A DNA stretch of 51,440 bases, from the IMG/VR virus record IMGVR_UViG_3300031951_000237, positions 1 to 51,440 of that record; one strand, given 5' to 3'. Position numbers and translations under genes: made by a program. The notes beneath the pieces were generated by a model that made no database searches, had not been told where the DNA came from, and was given only the letters and a program-made list of their open reading frames with translations. Below, in pieces: positions 39,485 through 48,956 of the stretch (position 1 is the first letter of the stretch; every line of letters begins with the position of its first letter). Source of the DNA: a virus.

Positions 39485-42361
39485 ATGAAGTATTTAAATC
39501 ACAAAGATAATTACTTACAAAAAAGGTCTCAGATTAGAGAAAAACAACAAGAAGAACTCTTTTATAAAAATTTGCAGAAAGTTTATGAAAGTAGTCCAAA
39601 TACTGGGCCATTAGGTAACGAGATTAACTGGGGAGACTCTTTATTGGGAAGACTTATAAACTCCACATTAAGAAAAGTTCAAGAAAATGCAAACGCTCTT
39701 AGAATAGATATTCAAGGTAGAAGATTGAAGAATCATTTCAATTATATAATGCAAACATCTATTGAAGAAATTTCAAATGAAGATTCTGAAACAGGTTCTA
39801 GAATATCTAGAATGAAAATAGCAACTCTTCTGAGAGCTTTGACTCAAGCAGTCGAAGATGGTCTTAGAGTTGGTGATATTAAAAATATCTGTGATGAAAC
39901 AATTTTCGAGATAGATGCAATTCAGGTTGATGAAGAAAGTCAAGATGTAAAAGAAGAGTTGTTGGATAAATTAGAAGAATTTAGAAAATGGCTTGACCAA
40001 TTCAAAGATGATGAAGGTGGGAGATCAAGAGAAGAAGAACTCAGTGAGGGTGAAGAAGGAGAAGGTGATGGTCAAGGAGAAGATTCTCAGTCAGCTGATG
40101 GTCAGACCGGTTCTGATGGAAAACCTATTTACACAACAATGATTAAATCATTAAAGTCACTTGCTCTTATTTTGGCTTATTATAAAAAAGTTACAATAAA
40201 TGCAAAACCTCAAGCTGATTCGAAAAAACATACATATGTTACAAAACAAGGTGATACATTGACTAAAATAGCAACAGATTTACAAACAAATAAATTCAAG
40301 TTAAAAGAAAAAGATATCTTGGCAAAGAATCAAATTGTAACACATAAAGGTGAAAAAAAGAAATTCGCTGAGTTTTTTGAGCCAGGAAAAGACAAAAATA
40401 CTCAAACGCTACCAGCTGAAATAGTACTTGTAATGGAGGACTTTATGTTCTTATTCGAAGATGCTTTAGGTGGTAGTAATAAAGAAGGTAGTAAAACGCC
40501 AATAGGCGCTGGTGGTGGTCAGGAAAGAGCCAATATCAAAACCGGTGAAGATTTTCTAACTCAGGCCTTTGCTAAACTTAAAAAGTCTTGTGAATTTTTA
40601 GAGTCTAAAGATAAAGACATTTCGGTGACAACTGATTTCTTAAATGCGGTTACATCACAAGCTGTTGTTAAAGATAAAAAAGTTACAGCTCGTGCAAAAA
40701 GAGTTATTTATAGTCTTTTCTTTGAAGTTAATCGATTTTTAGTTGGTGATAAAAAGAATACATTAAATGCGGCTCAAGATCCACTGTATAAAGAGAGTCT
40801 AGAAGTTTTAGATAATACTGGAACTACTATAAACGTGTCTCAAAAAATTGCAATCTTTACTAAAAGAGCGATGCAATTTGATGGTGAAAATCTTTACGGT
40901 GGTTTAGGTGATTTAGGAAAACCACTTAAGGAATATGTTGAGGCGATGAAAGTTCTTACAAAATCTCAAATTAAGAAAATAGAGCCTAAGAAAGAAGAAG
41001 GTGAAGAAGTAAAGAAAAATGAAAAAGTTCTTCTAAAATATGATTCATTTATTCGTAAAATAAATGAAGCTGAAGAAGGTGAGGGTGAAGGTGAAACTAA
41101 AAAGTCTGTATCTGACCAAATTAGAGAATATTACAATAAGAACTTTGACTTAAAATATTGGGCAATTTCACAAGATGATGTAGATGAAGTTGAAGAGAAA
41201 GTTAAAGAGTATAAAAAAGATAATGAAGGTCGAATAGTTATTCAAGGAATCGGACCTATTATTGAAATCTTTAGAATATTTAATAGAGCTTATAAAATAC
41301 ATACTAAAAATGCTATACCTTTTTCAGGAAGAACAGATGGTAAATTAAATGCCATTACTATGAATCAATGGACCGCCTTTGGTAACACATCTGGTGAAAT
41401 GTCGGGAAAAGGAGATGGTCCTTATAGAAATAATAGACTATTTAATAAGTGGGAAAATTATGTATTTGATGTTTTCAAAGAATATGAAGAGGTATTTGAT
41501 AAAGGCACATCAATAAGAAATGGTGATAGAGTTAAAGATAACGCTGGTGCTATTCTTAGACAGATGATTTTAGACTTATTAGATGGTGAAGAATTATATA
41601 AATCTAGTGATTCCGGTAGTACTGCGGGAACTCAAAAGAAATACCTTAACAAATATTTTGGTGAAGTGACTGATGACGTTGATATCAAAGATGAGAGTGT
41701 TAGTGATAAAGATCCAAGAACTGGAAATCCAGATACTGAAGATATTGGTCCTATTGCTGATGCTATTGAAGAATTGAAGTATGTTTTTGTTAGAAGAGAG
41801 GAAGTCAAAGATGAATTGAATTCTGGTAAATTTGATGGAATGTCTTTTCAGATAAAGGCAACCAACGAAAAGGGAGAAGATGTTAGATTTTATTTTAATA
41901 TTCAAGATTTTCAAAAAGATTTCTATTATCTGACTTATTCAAGAACTTTTTACTATCACAATGCTTATTTAAAGTCTCAAATTAAGGGAGGATCACCTAC
42001 TGTGAGTAGAGAAGATTCCATTAAAAATGGAGCCCAGGTCAAATTAGAAAAAGAATCCTTTGGAATATTTGGGACAAAAATTAAAAAACAAGATTTAATA
42101 GATTTTATACTTAAAAGAAAAGAAAAATTTGAAATTAACGCTATTGATTCAAAGGGAAAAAATGATGAAAAAGGAAAAACAATTTCAGTTAAAGATATTC
42201 ACTTTTTATCTAAACAGAGTGGAGAGAAAGATAAAGAAACATATACTCTTTACAAAAATACGGATATGGCTAAATTGAGAGTTGCCATTGACCAAACCTC
42301 TGGTTTTAAAAATATTTTAGAAAGTCTAAAATCTGATGAAAATATTTCAAAATCAAAATGA
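39485..42361 (+). CDS. Large virion-associated protein with LysM domain
   Basis: This 958-residue protein starts MKYLNHKDNYLQKRSQIRE, a variant of the shared leader. An acidic region with a Ser/Gly/Glu-rich linker lies near residues 175-215. A LysM domain follows (about 245-300: YVTKQGDTLTKIATDLQ, then KEKDILAKNQI). Long helical, Lys/Glu-rich segments without further assignment make up the rest. LysM binds peptidoglycan, so roles in wall attachment or as a tail or head protein acting at entry are possible. It is co-transcribed with a coiled-coil protein (4-bp overlap) and precedes the tail sheath gene. Confidence 0.6.
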   Translation: MKYLNHKDNYLQKRSQIREKQQEELFYKNLQKVYESSPNTGPLGNEINWGDSLLGRLINSTLRKVQENANALRIDIQGRRLKNHFNYIMQTSIEEISNEDSETGSRISRMKIATLLRALTQAVEDGLRVGDIKNICDETIFEIDAIQVDEESQDVKEELLDKLEEFRKWLDQFKDDEGGRSREEELSEGEEGEGDGQGEDSQSADGQTGSDGKPIYTTMIKSLKSLALILAYYKKVTINAKPQADSKKHTYVTKQGDTLTKIATDLQTNKFKLKEKDILAKNQIVTHKGEKKKFAEFFEPGKDKNTQTLPAEIVLVMEDFMFLFEDALGGSNKEGSKTPIGAGGGQERANIKTGEDFLTQAFAKLKKSCEFLESKDKDISVTTDFLNAVTSQAVVKDKKVTARAKRVIYSLFFEVNRFLVGDKKNTLNAAQDPLYKESLEVLDNTGTTINVSQKIAIFTKRAMQFDGENLYGGLGDLGKPLKEYVEAMKVLTKSQIKKIEPKKEEGEEVKKNEKVLLKYDSFIRKINEAEEGEGEGETKKSVSDQIREYYNKNFDLKYWAISQDDVDEVEEKVKEYKKDNEGRIVIQGIGPIIEIFRIFNRAYKIHTKNAIPFSGRTDGKLNAITMNQWTAFGNTSGEMSGKGDGPYRNNRLFNKWENYVFDVFKEYEEVFDKGTSIRNGDRVKDNAGAILRQMILDLLDGEELYKSSDSGSTAGTQKKYLNKYFGEVTDDVDIKDESVSDKDPRTGNPDTEDIGPIADAIEELKYVFVRREEVKDELNSGKFDGMSFQIKATNEKGEDVRFYFNIQDFQKDFYYLTYSRTFYYHNAYLKSQIKGGSPTVSREDSIKNGAQVKLEKESFGIFGTKIKKQDLIDFILKRKEKFEINAIDSKGKNDEKGKTISVKDIHFLSKQSGEKDKETYTLYKNTDMAKLRVAIDQTSGFKNILESLKSDENISKSK

Positions 42362-42891
42362 AATACTTAAAATACTTTGAAGATATTGAAATTAAAGACA
42401 CTGATAAACCTGATGTTAAACTTGCAAAGGAACAGACAAATGATGTGTCACAAAATTTATTAGAATATAATCAAAAAAAGTCTAAAATTGAATCTCTCTA
42501 TAGTAGCACTTCTAATAATTTAGAAATTGAAGAAGGTTTAAAAAAGATATTAGGTGAAGAAAAGGATAAAAATCCGTTTTTATCGGAACTTACAAAATTA
42601 TTAAGACTTCAAAAAGAAATATTTGATATTCAAAAAAATAAAACAGATGATAAAATTAAATTAGATGATTTTAATAGTGAAATGTCTTTAGCGCAGGGGT
42701 CTGATATTAAACAACGTATATCATTTAAATTGAATGATATTAAGTCGAGAATGGGTAGTTACGATGCTAAAATAGCCAATAAGATGAAAGAGTTACAAGA
42801 CTTTAAAACTAAACATACTAAAAAAATGGAAGATTTAAAGAAAGAAATTACTAAAAATACACAGAATATTAAACAAGAAGACCAAAAATAG
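42358..42891 (+). CDS. Coiled-coil protein with capsid-targeting-like N-terminus
   Basis: This 177-residue protein begins MKYLKYFEDIEIKD, identical over eight residues to the NFACT-R protein although three of the codons differ synonymously. The rest is Lys/Glu-rich and mostly helical with likely coiled coils (MKELQDFKTKHTKKMEDLK). A head-internal protein is the best guess. It overlaps the LysM-protein stop by four bases. Confidence 0.55.
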   Translation: MKYLKYFEDIEIKDTDKPDVKLAKEQTNDVSQNLLEYNQKKSKIESLYSSTSNNLEIEEGLKKILGEEKDKNPFLSELTKLLRLQKEIFDIQKNKTDDKIKLDDFNSEMSLAQGSDIKQRISFKLNDIKSRMGSYDAKIANKMKELQDFKTKHTKKMEDLKKEITKNTQNIKQEDQK

Positions 42892-42911
42892 AAAAAATAT
42901 CATTTTTTCAA

Positions 42912-42922
42912 CTTTATATATA
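42912..42922 (+). promoter_or_regulatory. Late-type promoter motif upstream of tail sheath
   Basis: CTTTATATATA is followed by a 32-base leader of almost pure A and T before the ATG at 42955. Confidence 0.5.
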
Positions 42923-42954
42923 CTATAAAAATTATAAAAAATTAAAATAACAAT

Positions 42955-45900
42955 ATGGCAATTCAAATTGGAAAATACAAGAGACCAGGAATCTTCATCG
43001 AGGAATTTGACAAATCAGTCATAACTAGTCCTGTGGTAGAAGGAATCACAAATTTAATTATTGGGGTTTCTAAAAAAGGACCAGTTAATACTCCAATCAG
43101 AGTCACTACTACTGGTGATTTTGAGTCTATTTTTGGTCAATTAGATAGATCTCTTGAGAGAAAAGGATCATTCTTTCACAGAACAGTTGCAAAAATGCTT
43201 GAAACAGCTCCTGTTTTTGCAATGAACTTGTTATTAACAGACGATACTTTAGATGTGATTGAATATCAATCATTATCATCTTCTTCTGGATATAACAACG
43301 ACATTGAAAGAGAAGGTCCATATAGAAGATTTTTTGATACTACTGGTTTCTGGAAAAGAGACACTGAGTCATTTATTAATCTTACAAAAAATAACTTAGG
43401 TTACTCAGAGAGAGCATTAAGTCTAACTAACTTATCAGATAGATATGTAACTATATTTACTTTCAAATCTACATTAACTGGTTTTGATAGAACTATGTTA
43501 GAGTGGTACGGATCAATTGAAAGAATGCCAGCTTATGTCAATCCTAATGATTATGCGTCTGATTACTTAGTGGATGTTGTTATTGTAGCTGGTGATTGGT
43601 CAAATTATCAAGAACTTGCTGTTGATAACAGATGGAGTGCTTACTTTAATGCTTCTGGTTTGAGAAAGAGTGAAGTTAGAAACTTCGCCAATGATAGAAA
43701 TATCACTACACTTGCTTATTATGAAGGATTGTCATTAATACCATATTTTAGAGATTTAAACGGAAGAAATATATTTATTGAAACTACAATTAACAGAGAT
43801 ACTGATAGAACTGGTGTGTTCTGTGCATTTAACAATGATTTAGTTGAAAAAGACTATTACACAGGATTACTTGACTTATTAGGTAATACTTTAGTTGGAG
43901 CTGAAGATATGGATGTTAATTTCCTTTCTTATAAAGAAACCATCACTGAATCTGTGATGATTACTAATACTCCATTAGACTTACCTGGTAACGTAACTGC
44001 TATGTTGGGTGGTACTTGGTCCGGATATGGATATATTAATCAAGATCCTCATGCATTTGGTGGAAACGTTTCTGGTGGTGTTAAGCCTTCGGGTGTTGTG
44101 GTAAATGCTGATGAGAGAACTGCTTGGTTTGCTGAATATTCGGTGTATGGTGTTACAAGACCGACTTCTCCTATCACATCTTCAACTCAATCTATTAGTG
44201 TTGATTATGATTTGATATCTGATTCTTATGTTGTTATTGGAGAGACTTATATTCCTGTTCAAGGAACATCATCTGGTTCAGTTACACTTAATATAAGTGC
44301 TTCTGATTATCCTTACTCTACAACTACTGCGACATACCGTTCAGTATTTGTTATTGATAATACTGGTGAAATCTCAGTTATTAATAGCTTGACAGAAGGT
44401 GTTAATCCAAGTGTCGCTACAACAGATATCGTATTAGGATATATTGATGTTGATGTAAATGCTAATCAATTTGTCAATTTAGGTTCACTTGTATCTAACT
44501 TTATAAATGTTAATGTTGGAACACAAGGATTTATTGATTATCAATTTGGTACTCAATCTGGTGACGACTATTATATCTCATTAGAAGACCCAACTACTGG
44601 TAAAATTAAAATTACATTTAATGATACAGCGGCAATCGCTAGTCCATCTAACTACGATCAATACAGAAGATTTAAACTATTTAACAGATTAACAAATATT
44701 ATTGATAGCCCAGGAAAAGATAAAATGACTCTTTTACTTGGACCAACTGATACTGATGTGAAATATAGTATGTCGAATGTGACTATTTCAAATATTGTTA
44801 ATTCAACAACTCAAAATAAGTCGTTTATTTTAACAACTGGTCTTTCACAAGCCGAACTTTCTAATGTATTAGGTGGTATGTTTATTCTTTATACTGAAGA
44901 TAACGAATTCTTACTTGGATTTGATGGCGTAATCACTAAGGATGAAGTTGCTGGAACAAGCTTAAATGAATTGGGAGTTGTTGCAAAATACTCTAAATTC
45001 TATCAAAGATATTTTGATGGTCAAATCAATACAAAAGACTTCTTCTACGCTAACAGACTATATCTTGATGCTTCGGCTATGGATGGTGGATTTGCTAACG
45101 CGTATGCTTCTACAGGTGGAACAGTTGATGTGGTATTTGTGGATGGAGAATCTGCTCCTCTTGGATCACCTACGTCTTCATACGCTGGTTATGATTATAT
45201 TATCTTCAATGCTCCTAGCTTTGAAACTGAGACTAACTTAGCAACTTTTGAACAACTAATGTTCCCTTCAGCTTCTAAAAATAAAGGATCATTTACAATA
45301 GTATCAAACTCTGTAAATGCTGGTCAAACTCCAGCTCAGTTAGCAGCGGCTCTTGGTTATACAGCTTCTAACTTCTTCGCTTATCAAGTTAATGAAGAAG
45401 TTGAATATGAAGAACTATTTGATGTTAGTCTTATTTATGACTATTTAGGAAGACATTATTTAAGAATGTTCTTAGATGGAAATGGAGTACTTTCGGTTGA
45501 GTTTAAAGACTCTTTACTTGATAGTGATATTGATGTTGATCCTGAAGCAAATAATACTTTCTATGTTCAATCTGATAAGTCAAACTTTACTCAGACTATT
45601 GAACTTGAGGTTCCATCTGGTTATGTTCAAACACCTAATAAGATTTTAATTGATGGTGCTAGATATACAGAAATTAAAGTTGGTGATTTCTTAGAGGCTT
45701 TCTATGATACATCACTTTTACAAGTTGGTGAATATCCAAGAAAAATAACTAGAGTTCTTTCTAAAAGACAATATAGTGGAGATCCATCACTTGTTGAGGT
45801 TACTTGTGACTCAAGAATTGCTATAAGAAACTTTGGTGGTGACTTACAAACTACAAGATTTGTAACAATCGATCAATATGCTACTACATATAAGGCAATC

Positions 45901-46935
45901 TCTCTTAAAGGATTTAGAATCAGAAATGCTTCACTTCCTGATGGTACAGAATCTAAGCAAAATGCTATCTTAAACTTAGTTGCTAAAGGAACACCTTTAT
46001 TTAAAGCAACAACTAATAAAGAAGCAATTGACTTTAGATATTTAATTGACTCATTTGGATTGGGTCTTACTGAAAGAAGTAAGCAACAATTGATGGATAT
46101 TTGTGGAGATAGATTAGACTCATTCGGTTTCATTAACATGCCGTCTGCTAGATCTTTCAAAAATTCATCTTCGCCTTCTTTTGTTAATAATGAAGGAGTT
46201 TTACAAACTGCGTTTATTGCTTCAGGAGGTGATCCTGAGAGTAATCCAGCATTCCTTTACTCATTTGGTGAAGGAGGAGGAACAACTTGTGTAGGATACT
46301 TCTTCCCTTATGTAAATATAAATGATAATGGAAGACCTTTAGATCATCCACCAGCTCCATTCGTAGCAACTACATATATGAGAAAACATATCTCTAATGT
46401 AGGAAATGTTACTCCTTGGACGATAGCTGCGGGTGTTACTAATGGTAGAATTACAAACATCAATAGTTTGGAACAAGATTTAACTCCAAGTGATATTGAA
46501 AACCTTAACATAGCTCAAATGAATCCTTTGGTATTCAAAAGAAATAGAGGTTTTGTAATTGAGACTGAAAATACGGCTCAGACTCTTTATAAGTCAGCTC
46601 TTTCTTACATTCACGTAAGAGAGGTATTGATTGAACTTGAGAGAGAGTTATCGAGAATGTTATTGGACTTCCAGTGGAAATTTAATACACCAGATATCAG
46701 AGCTGAAATTAAGTTAAGAGCTGACGTTATTTGTGAAACATATGTTGGTAAAAATGGTTTATATAACTATTTCAATAAAATGGATGATGAAAATAACACT
46801 CCAGAAATCATTGATAATCAAATCGGTGTTCTTGATACTTATGTTGAACCAATCAAAGGAATGGGTGTTATTGTTAATAACATTACGATTCTTAGAACAG
46901 GTGCTATCAGTGCTGGTGGTTTCATCAACTCTTAA
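42955..46935 (+). CDS. 18: Tail sheath protein (gp18-like), extra-long
   Basis: This 1326-residue protein is twice the length of T4 gp18 (659). The N-terminus (GKYKRPGIFIEEFDKS, TNLIIGVSKKGPVNTP, VTTTGDFESIFGQLD) and the last ~150 residues (VREVLIELERELSRMLLDF, NNTPEIIDNQIGVLD, TYVEPIKGMGVIVNNITIL) are typical of contractile sheaths. These ends make the inner domains and inter-subunit strands. The middle (~200-1000) is expanded with beta-rich, Ig-like or carbohydrate-binding-like segments, probably exposed on the outside of the tail. The protein contracts to drive the tube through the cell envelope. It has its own promoter and terminator. Confidence 0.93.
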   Translation: MAIQIGKYKRPGIFIEEFDKSVITSPVVEGITNLIIGVSKKGPVNTPIRVTTTGDFESIFGQLDRSLERKGSFFHRTVAKMLETAPVFAMNLLLTDDTLDVIEYQSLSSSSGYNNDIEREGPYRRFFDTTGFWKRDTESFINLTKNNLGYSERALSLTNLSDRYVTIFTFKSTLTGFDRTMLEWYGSIERMPAYVNPNDYASDYLVDVVIVAGDWSNYQELAVDNRWSAYFNASGLRKSEVRNFANDRNITTLAYYEGLSLIPYFRDLNGRNIFIETTINRDTDRTGVFCAFNNDLVEKDYYTGLLDLLGNTLVGAEDMDVNFLSYKETITESVMITNTPLDLPGNVTAMLGGTWSGYGYINQDPHAFGGNVSGGVKPSGVVVNADERTAWFAEYSVYGVTRPTSPITSSTQSISVDYDLISDSYVVIGETYIPVQGTSSGSVTLNISASDYPYSTTTATYRSVFVIDNTGEISVINSLTEGVNPSVATTDIVLGYIDVDVNANQFVNLGSLVSNFINVNVGTQGFIDYQFGTQSGDDYYISLEDPTTGKIKITFNDTAAIASPSNYDQYRRFKLFNRLTNIIDSPGKDKMTLLLGPTDTDVKYSMSNVTISNIVNSTTQNKSFILTTGLSQAELSNVLGGMFILYTEDNEFLLGFDGVITKDEVAGTSLNELGVVAKYSKFYQRYFDGQINTKDFFYANRLYLDASAMDGGFANAYASTGGTVDVVFVDGESAPLGSPTSSYAGYDYIIFNAPSFETETNLATFEQLMFPSASKNKGSFTIVSNSVNAGQTPAQLAAALGYTASNFFAYQVNEEVEYEELFDVSLIYDYLGRHYLRMFLDGNGVLSVEFKDSLLDSDIDVDPEANNTFYVQSDKSNFTQTIELEVPSGYVQTPNKILIDGARYTEIKVGDFLEAFYDTSLLQVGEYPRKITRVLSKRQYSGDPSLVEVTCDSRIAIRNFGGDLQTTRFVTIDQYATTYKAISLKGFRIRNASLPDGTESKQNAILNLVAKGTPLFKATTNKEAIDFRYLIDSFGLGLTERSKQQLMDICGDRLDSFGFINMPSARSFKNSSSPSFVNNEGVLQTAFIASGGDPESNPAFLYSFGEGGGTTCVGYFFPYVNINDNGRPLDHPPAPFVATTYMRKHISNVGNVTPWTIAAGVTNGRITNINSLEQDLTPSDIENLNIAQMNPLVFKRNRGFVIETENTAQTLYKSALSYIHVREVLIELERELSRMLLDFQWKFNTPDIRAEIKLRADVICETYVGKNGLYNYFNKMDDENNTPEIIDNQIGVLDTYVEPIKGMGVIVNNITILRTGAISAGGFINS

Positions 46936-46960
46936 GATAAGAATAATTAAACAATCTAAA

Positions 46961-46988
46961 ACCTCCAATTATAATTGGAGGTTTTTTT
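46961..46988 (+). terminator. Terminator after tail sheath
   Basis: The stem ACCTCCAAT/ATTGGAGGT with a TATA loop is followed by T7. Confidence 0.9.
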
Positions 46989-47045
46989 ATTTATAATATA
47001 AACTTATTTGAAATTATTAATTATAATAGAGGAGATAAACTCTCG

Positions 47046-47053
47046 AATATATA
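47046..47053 (+). promoter_or_regulatory. Late-type promoter motif
   Basis: AATATATA lies 19 bases before the ATG at 47073 and is followed by an A-rich leader. Confidence 0.45.
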
Positions 47054-47072
47054 AAAAAAAATATTTAATAAT

Positions 47073-48014
47073 ATGTCAGATAATAAAAAACAAGAAATGT
47101 CAGAAGAAGACTACTTAAAAAAACATTTAAGTGAGTTAGAAACTGGTAAAAAAATTGCTGATGGGGAGATTCCATTTATTCAACAAGTAGATGCTTCAAG
47201 AACTACAGATTTACAATTCTTTAATATGGATGTAAATCAACTACCTTGTGGTCAATTTTATCCAACCGGAACACTCTTTATGGTAAGACCAGCTCAAGTG
47301 AAAGAAATACAAGCTTATTCTATGGTTGATGATGAAAACTTCTACGATATAGTTGAAAAAATGAATGATATGCTTCAAGCGTGTGTTAGGATTAAATACC
47401 CTGATGGTAAAGTTGGATCATTTCTTGAGGTTAAAGACCAGGACAGGTTATATTTAATATTTTTAATTAGAGAGCTTACTTTTCAACAAGGAAACTCTTT
47501 AGCTGTTACGCTAAATTGTGGTGCTTGTGGTGCTGAGCAAAAAATAGAATTAAACAGAAATCACTTTGACTATTATGATATCGATGAGAAGTTACAAAAA
47601 TATTTTAGTTTGTCTTCAAGAACTTTTAATTTCAAAACGGTCAATGGTAAAAACTTTGAATTAACTCCTCCAAATATTGGATTACAAAAAGCATTTACCG
47701 ACTATATTGTCAAAGAAAATAATGAAAAAAGAACACCAAATCTTTCTTTCTTAAAGATTATTCCATTTATGTTACCAGGTAGAACTGCAATAACATACGA
47801 CGGTATCAAAGCTAAATTAAAAGAGTTTGAAGAAATGGATGATATCTCTTTCCAATTTTTGAATGCTGCTGTTACAAAGATGACTTTTGGTATCAAAGAT
47901 TTGAAAAAAACTTGTGAGTGCGGTGCGGAGGTCCGCACTGATATGCAATTTCCCAACGGAGCCTCAGGCATTTTCGTTGTTTCAGATGCCTTTGAAGCAT
48001 ATATTAAAGAATAA
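47073..48014 (+). CDS. 26: Baseplate hub-associated protein (gp26-like, T4 baseplate family)
   Basis: This 313-residue protein has, in its C-terminal two-thirds, features of the T4 baseplate gp26/gp51 family: YLIFLIRELTFQQGNSL, a zinc-type pair LNCGACGAEQKI, and a second pair KTCECGAEVRTDM near the end. The four cysteines could form a zinc ribbon. Family members are hub components or assembly factors. The N-terminal ~55 residues are charged and disordered. The end overlaps the next gene by 29 bases in another frame. It follows the sheath gene and is read toward the tube gene. Confidence 0.72.
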   Translation: MSDNKKQEMSEEDYLKKHLSELETGKKIADGEIPFIQQVDASRTTDLQFFNMDVNQLPCGQFYPTGTLFMVRPAQVKEIQAYSMVDDENFYDIVEKMNDMLQACVRIKYPDGKVGSFLEVKDQDRLYLIFLIRELTFQQGNSLAVTLNCGACGAEQKIELNRNHFDYYDIDEKLQKYFSLSSRTFNFKTVNGKNFELTPPNIGLQKAFTDYIVKENNEKRTPNLSFLKIIPFMLPGRTAITYDGIKAKLKEFEEMDDISFQFLNAAVTKMTFGIKDLKKTCECGAEVRTDMQFPNGASGIFVVSDAFEAYIKE

Positions 48015-48240
48015 ATTACAGCTTCAAAAACATTTTCATCTTCAAGAATGGGCAATTGATGGTTGGCCATTCTGGATGTTTGAAGAAAACATCAAACTCG
48101 TTAATGAATTAATTGAAGAGGAAGAAAAAGAGAAGAAGAAACAAGAAGATGATCATTCAAAGTCAATGCCTGACACATCTTCAATGATGAAGGGAGCTGG
48201 AAACTTTAGTGCGCCAAATTTCAGTATGCCAAAGTTCTAA
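47986..48240 (+). CDS. Small hub-assembly partner (gp51-position protein)
   Basis: This is an 84-residue protein from the ATG at 47986, inside the end of the gp26-like gene in the +1 frame. It contains HLQEWAIDGWPFWMFEENI, a highly charged EEEEKEKKK helix and a Ser/Met/Pro-rich tail. In T4-like phages a second small hub gene (51) commonly follows gp26. The overlap also resembles that of tail assembly genes that use frameshifting. No slippery heptamer is visible in the overlap, so coupled re-initiation is simpler. Confidence 0.6.
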   Translation: MPLKHILKNKLQLQKHFHLQEWAIDGWPFWMFEENIKLVNELIEEEEKEKKKQEDDHSKSMPDTSSMMKGAGNFSAPNFSMPKF

Positions 48241-48253
48241 AACTGTAGAAATA

Positions 48254-48281
48254 AAAAACCCACCAAAATTTGGTGGGTTTT
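48254..48281. terminator. Bidirectional terminator between convergent tail genes
   Basis: A stem AAACCCACCA/TGGTGGGTTT with loop AAATT is flanked by A and T runs. It serves both the hub-partner gene and the tube gene. Confidence 0.9.
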
Positions 48282-48302
48282 TTTGTTTTAAGTAGTTTAA
48301 TA

Positions 48303-48923
48303 TTAATAACCACTAACGATTGGTGGATTAATCTGAAACTGAGCATCAATGTACTCATCGATGAAGTAATCAGCTACGAAATCAGCTGAAACGTTTTCTT
48401 GAATGTTGTTAGAACCCCAGTCAAGTGAAAATCCACTTATTTTGGTTAATTGAACGTTTTGAAAAGTTACTCTTCTTAATACAACACCTTTCTTATCGTG
48501 TTGATTTACAATAATTGTTCCGATGATATCAGATTTATAGTGAAGAGCTCCGTTTTGAGAGTTGAACACTAAATCGTACCAAGCTTTTAAAGTATTCCAA
48601 GTTTCCATAGAACCTGCTTGATTCACATTCACTTGGAATGGAATTGAAAAAGCAATGTCTGTTTTATCCGGAGGAGTCATAAACATTCTAGTTGAATACT
48701 TGAATCTTTGTGGTTTTGCTGTAACTCCAAATTCAGTTAAGTTTAAGTCTATTTTAGTTGCGTTTTGAAGCAATAAAAGTGGATCTCTACCTTGAGCTTG
48801 AAGTATAACTGGTAAGATAAAGTTTATCTCAAACAGGTTTAAGTATACAACCTCATCAGGTAATGTTCCAGGTCCCCCTGGTGTTCCTGTGTTAATTACT
48901 TGAGTAAAATGTGGTAATCCCAT
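48303..48923 (-). CDS. 19: Tail tube protein (gp19-like)
   Basis: This 206-residue protein matches the gp19 family in size (T4: 163) and sequence pattern. Characteristic stretches are LFEINFILPVILQ, FSIPFQVNVNQAG, TLKAWYDLVFNSQNG, and near the C-terminus RRVTFQNVQLTKISGFSLDWG. It polymerises into the inner tube through which DNA passes. It lies on the opposite strand to the sheath gene 18, whereas in T4 the two are adjacent and co-directional. Confidence 0.9.
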   Translation of the reverse strand: MGLPHFTQVINTGTPGGPGTLPDEVVYLNLFEINFILPVILQAQGRDPLLLLQNATKIDLNLTEFGVTAKPQRFKYSTRMFMTPPDKTDIAFSIPFQVNVNQAGSMETWNTLKAWYDLVFNSQNGALHYKSDIIGTIIVNQHDKKGVVLRRVTFQNVQLTKISGFSLDWGSNNIQENVSADFVADYFIDEYIDAQFQINPPIVSGY

Positions 48924-48938
48924 GTTTTTTATTATTTT

Positions 48939-48956
48939 TTTGTATATTATATATTT
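48939..48956 (-). promoter_or_regulatory. Late-type promoter motif upstream of tail tube
   Basis: The minus strand reads GAAAAATATATAATATAC roughly 20-35 bases before the ATG at 48923, followed by an A-rich leader. Confidence 0.45.
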
